DNA of 6,334 nucleotides from Planctomycetaceae bacterium (GTDB lineage Bacteria; Planctomycetota; Planctomycetia; Pirellulales; Thermoguttaceae), in the NCBI GenBank assembly GCA_031288955.1, contig JAITQJ010000417.1:1-6334 (forward strand). The letters run 5' to 3'. Within the stretch, counting starts at the first letter, position 1. Each line of letters opens with the position of its first letter. The translations under genes and the position numbers were made by a program. Shown here piece after piece: positions 5,431 through 6,334 of the stretch. A model generated the notes under the pieces. It was not told where the DNA came from and did not search any database. It saw only the letters and a program-made list of their open reading frames with translations.

Positions 5431-6258
5431 ATGCGTAAACTATTCCTTTCTGTTGTTATGTTAACGATGCTGTCGCAAACTCTCGTGTCCCAGGATACCG
5501 AACGCCGTGATGATTTCCATATCTTTGCGGTCAATGAAACCACCCGAACGATGGAGAAGTCCCTGTTTGCAGCAGCAGACGCTGCCGTTGTCAATCAGTA
5601 CATCCCCGGCGGCGCACCGGCAAGTATGTCTTCGTTCATCTTATCCGTCGGCAGCGATGTCATCTTGTTCGATACCGGTCTGGGCGGTGATGTTTGGGTG
5701 CAGAACATTACGGACTTGGGCATCAAAGCGGAGAAGGTGAAACTGATTTTGCTCACGCATTTGCACGGCGACCATATCGGCGGCTTGTTTAGCGGTAATG
5801 CCCGGCGTTTTCCGAATGCCGTTGTCCGTTGTTCGCAATCGGAATATGACGGAATGGCAAGTCCGCGAAACAAAATTAAGTCGCTGTACGGTACAGCCTT
5901 TGAAAAAACATTCGGTTTTAACGATACCGTTTTCGATAACGGTTCGGTTAAAATAAAAGCGTTAGATGCCGCCGGACACACGCCGGGGCATACGGCTTTT
6001 TTGATTGAATCGCCGAAGAAGAAATTTTTGGTTGTCGGCGATTTGCTTCACGCCGCAGCATTGCAGTTTCCGAAGCCGGAAATATGCACGAGTTATGACA
6101 GTGAACCGGCAAAGGCTGTTGCGTCGCGCAAACGGATTCTCGATTTTGCCGCCGAAGGAAAGATACCGATAGGCGGAATGCACTTTCCTCCGCCGAACAT
6201 CGGTACGGTACAAAAAGACGGCAAAGACGGTTATACGTTTCAGTTGAACGGGAAATAA
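5431..6258 (+). CDS. Exported metallo-beta-lactamase-fold hydrolase
   Basis: A 275-residue protein with an N-terminal signal peptide (about 1-20: MRK, then a hydrophobic stretch ending near LVSQ), so it probably acts in the periplasm. The complete di-metal site is visible: FDTG (80-83), H110-L-H112-G-D114-H115, AGHTPGH (181-187, ligand H187), D204 in VVGD, and H251 in GGMHFPPPN. The spacing and the late G-x-H-F-P-x-P-x-I-G block resemble the OPHC2/methyl-parathion-hydrolase-like branch of the superfamily, whose members act on esters, lactones or organophosphates. The physiological substrate cannot be told from sequence; a lactonase or esterase role is possible. No Shine-Dalgarno sequence precedes ATG 5431. 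The following gene starts six bases after the stop, indicating a probable operon. Confidence 0.93.
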   Translation: MRKLFLSVVMLTMLSQTLVSQDTERRDDFHIFAVNETTRTMEKSLFAAADAAVVNQYIPGGAPASMSSFILSVGSDVILFDTGLGGDVWVQNITDLGIKAEKVKLILLTHLHGDHIGGLFSGNARRFPNAVVRCSQSEYDGMASPRNKIKSLYGTAFEKTFGFNDTVFDNGSVKIKALDAAGHTPGHTAFLIESPKKKFLVVGDLLHAAALQFPKPEICTSYDSEPAKAVASRKRILDFAAEGKIPIGGMHFPPPNIGTVQKDGKDGYTFQLNGK

Positions 6259-6264
6259 AGCCCA

Positions 6265-6334
6265 ATGATACATACTCCTGCCGAATTAGAGTCGAAGTTG
6301 TTTGAGTTGCTGCCGATGCTGCACACGAGGTTTA
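6265..6334 (+). CDS. 5' part of a gene cut by the window end
   Basis: An open frame from ATG 6265 to the window edge, beginning MIHTPAELESKLFELL and continuing to residue 23 with LHTRF. It starts six bases after the hydrolase stop and is probably co-transcribed. An N-terminal helix ending in a basic-aromatic pair is seen in small MNT-type nucleotidyltransferases before their GSxARG motif, but that motif would lie beyond the window, so this is only a guess. No firm assignment is possible. Confidence 0.55.
   Translation, partial: MIHTPAELESKLFELLPMLHTRF

Noticed and set aside
5948..6273. Two minus-strand open frames opposite the MBL gene
   Set aside because: Arg/Cys-rich shadows of the conserved metal-binding region; no start signal or domain.
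1..6334. CRISPR array, tRNA or rRNA genes, transposase
   Set aside because: No regularly spaced repeats, no cloverleaf-like sequence and no transposase or recombinase motifs were seen on either strand.

Overview
The window looks like ordinary chromosomal DNA from a bacterium of the Planctomycetes group or a close relative (inference). The best marker is the minus-strand gene at 1842-2627, whose N-terminus (basic RRHQLREN segment, one membrane helix, TPR-like helices, Lys/Glu/Pro-rich tail) resembles a recurrent planctomycete anchored TPR family. A PEP-CTERM surface protein behind a sigma-54 promoter, a CheX phosphatase and mostly weak Shine-Dalgarno sequences fit that setting. No tRNA, rRNA, CRISPR array, transposase or integrase was found.

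Layout: (1) 83-1669, a tight plus-strand cluster of three membrane-protein genes: a GYF_2 + CD225/dispanin protein, a multi-pass protein of unknown function, and a DUF2752 protein with the CPGCGSTR motif. A probable terminator overlaps the end of the third gene. (2) 1842-2627, the anchored TPR-like protein on the minus strand. (3) 2855-3664, a HemX/CcsA/YpjD-type cytochrome c assembly-family membrane protein, divergent from the TPR gene. (4) 3665-3919, a regulatory region with a -24/-12 sigma-54 promoter, a distal 7-7-7 palindrome and a hairpin just after the predicted transcription start. (5) 3920-4693, a PEP-CTERM protein, followed by a strong bidirectional terminator. (6) 4762-5241, cheX on the minus strand. 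(7) 5242-5430, overlapping divergent promoters and a 96-bp MITE-like inverted-repeat element. (8) 5431-6258, an exported metallo-beta-lactamase-fold hydrolase, and 6265 to the end, the start of another gene.

The most interesting locus is 3665-4750. The secreted PEP-CTERM protein has one cysteine in its mature part (Cys70, in LFCTDL) and, 66 residues later, FQLAVWEI with Gln136. This Cys plus Phi-Q-x-A-Phi-W pair resembles the signature of internal-thioester adhesin domains of Gram-positive pili. If correct, it is an exosortase-sorted protein able to attach covalently to a surface or glycan, under sigma-54 control. Exosortase and the PrsK/PrsR-type regulator are not in the window and would have to be encoded elsewhere.
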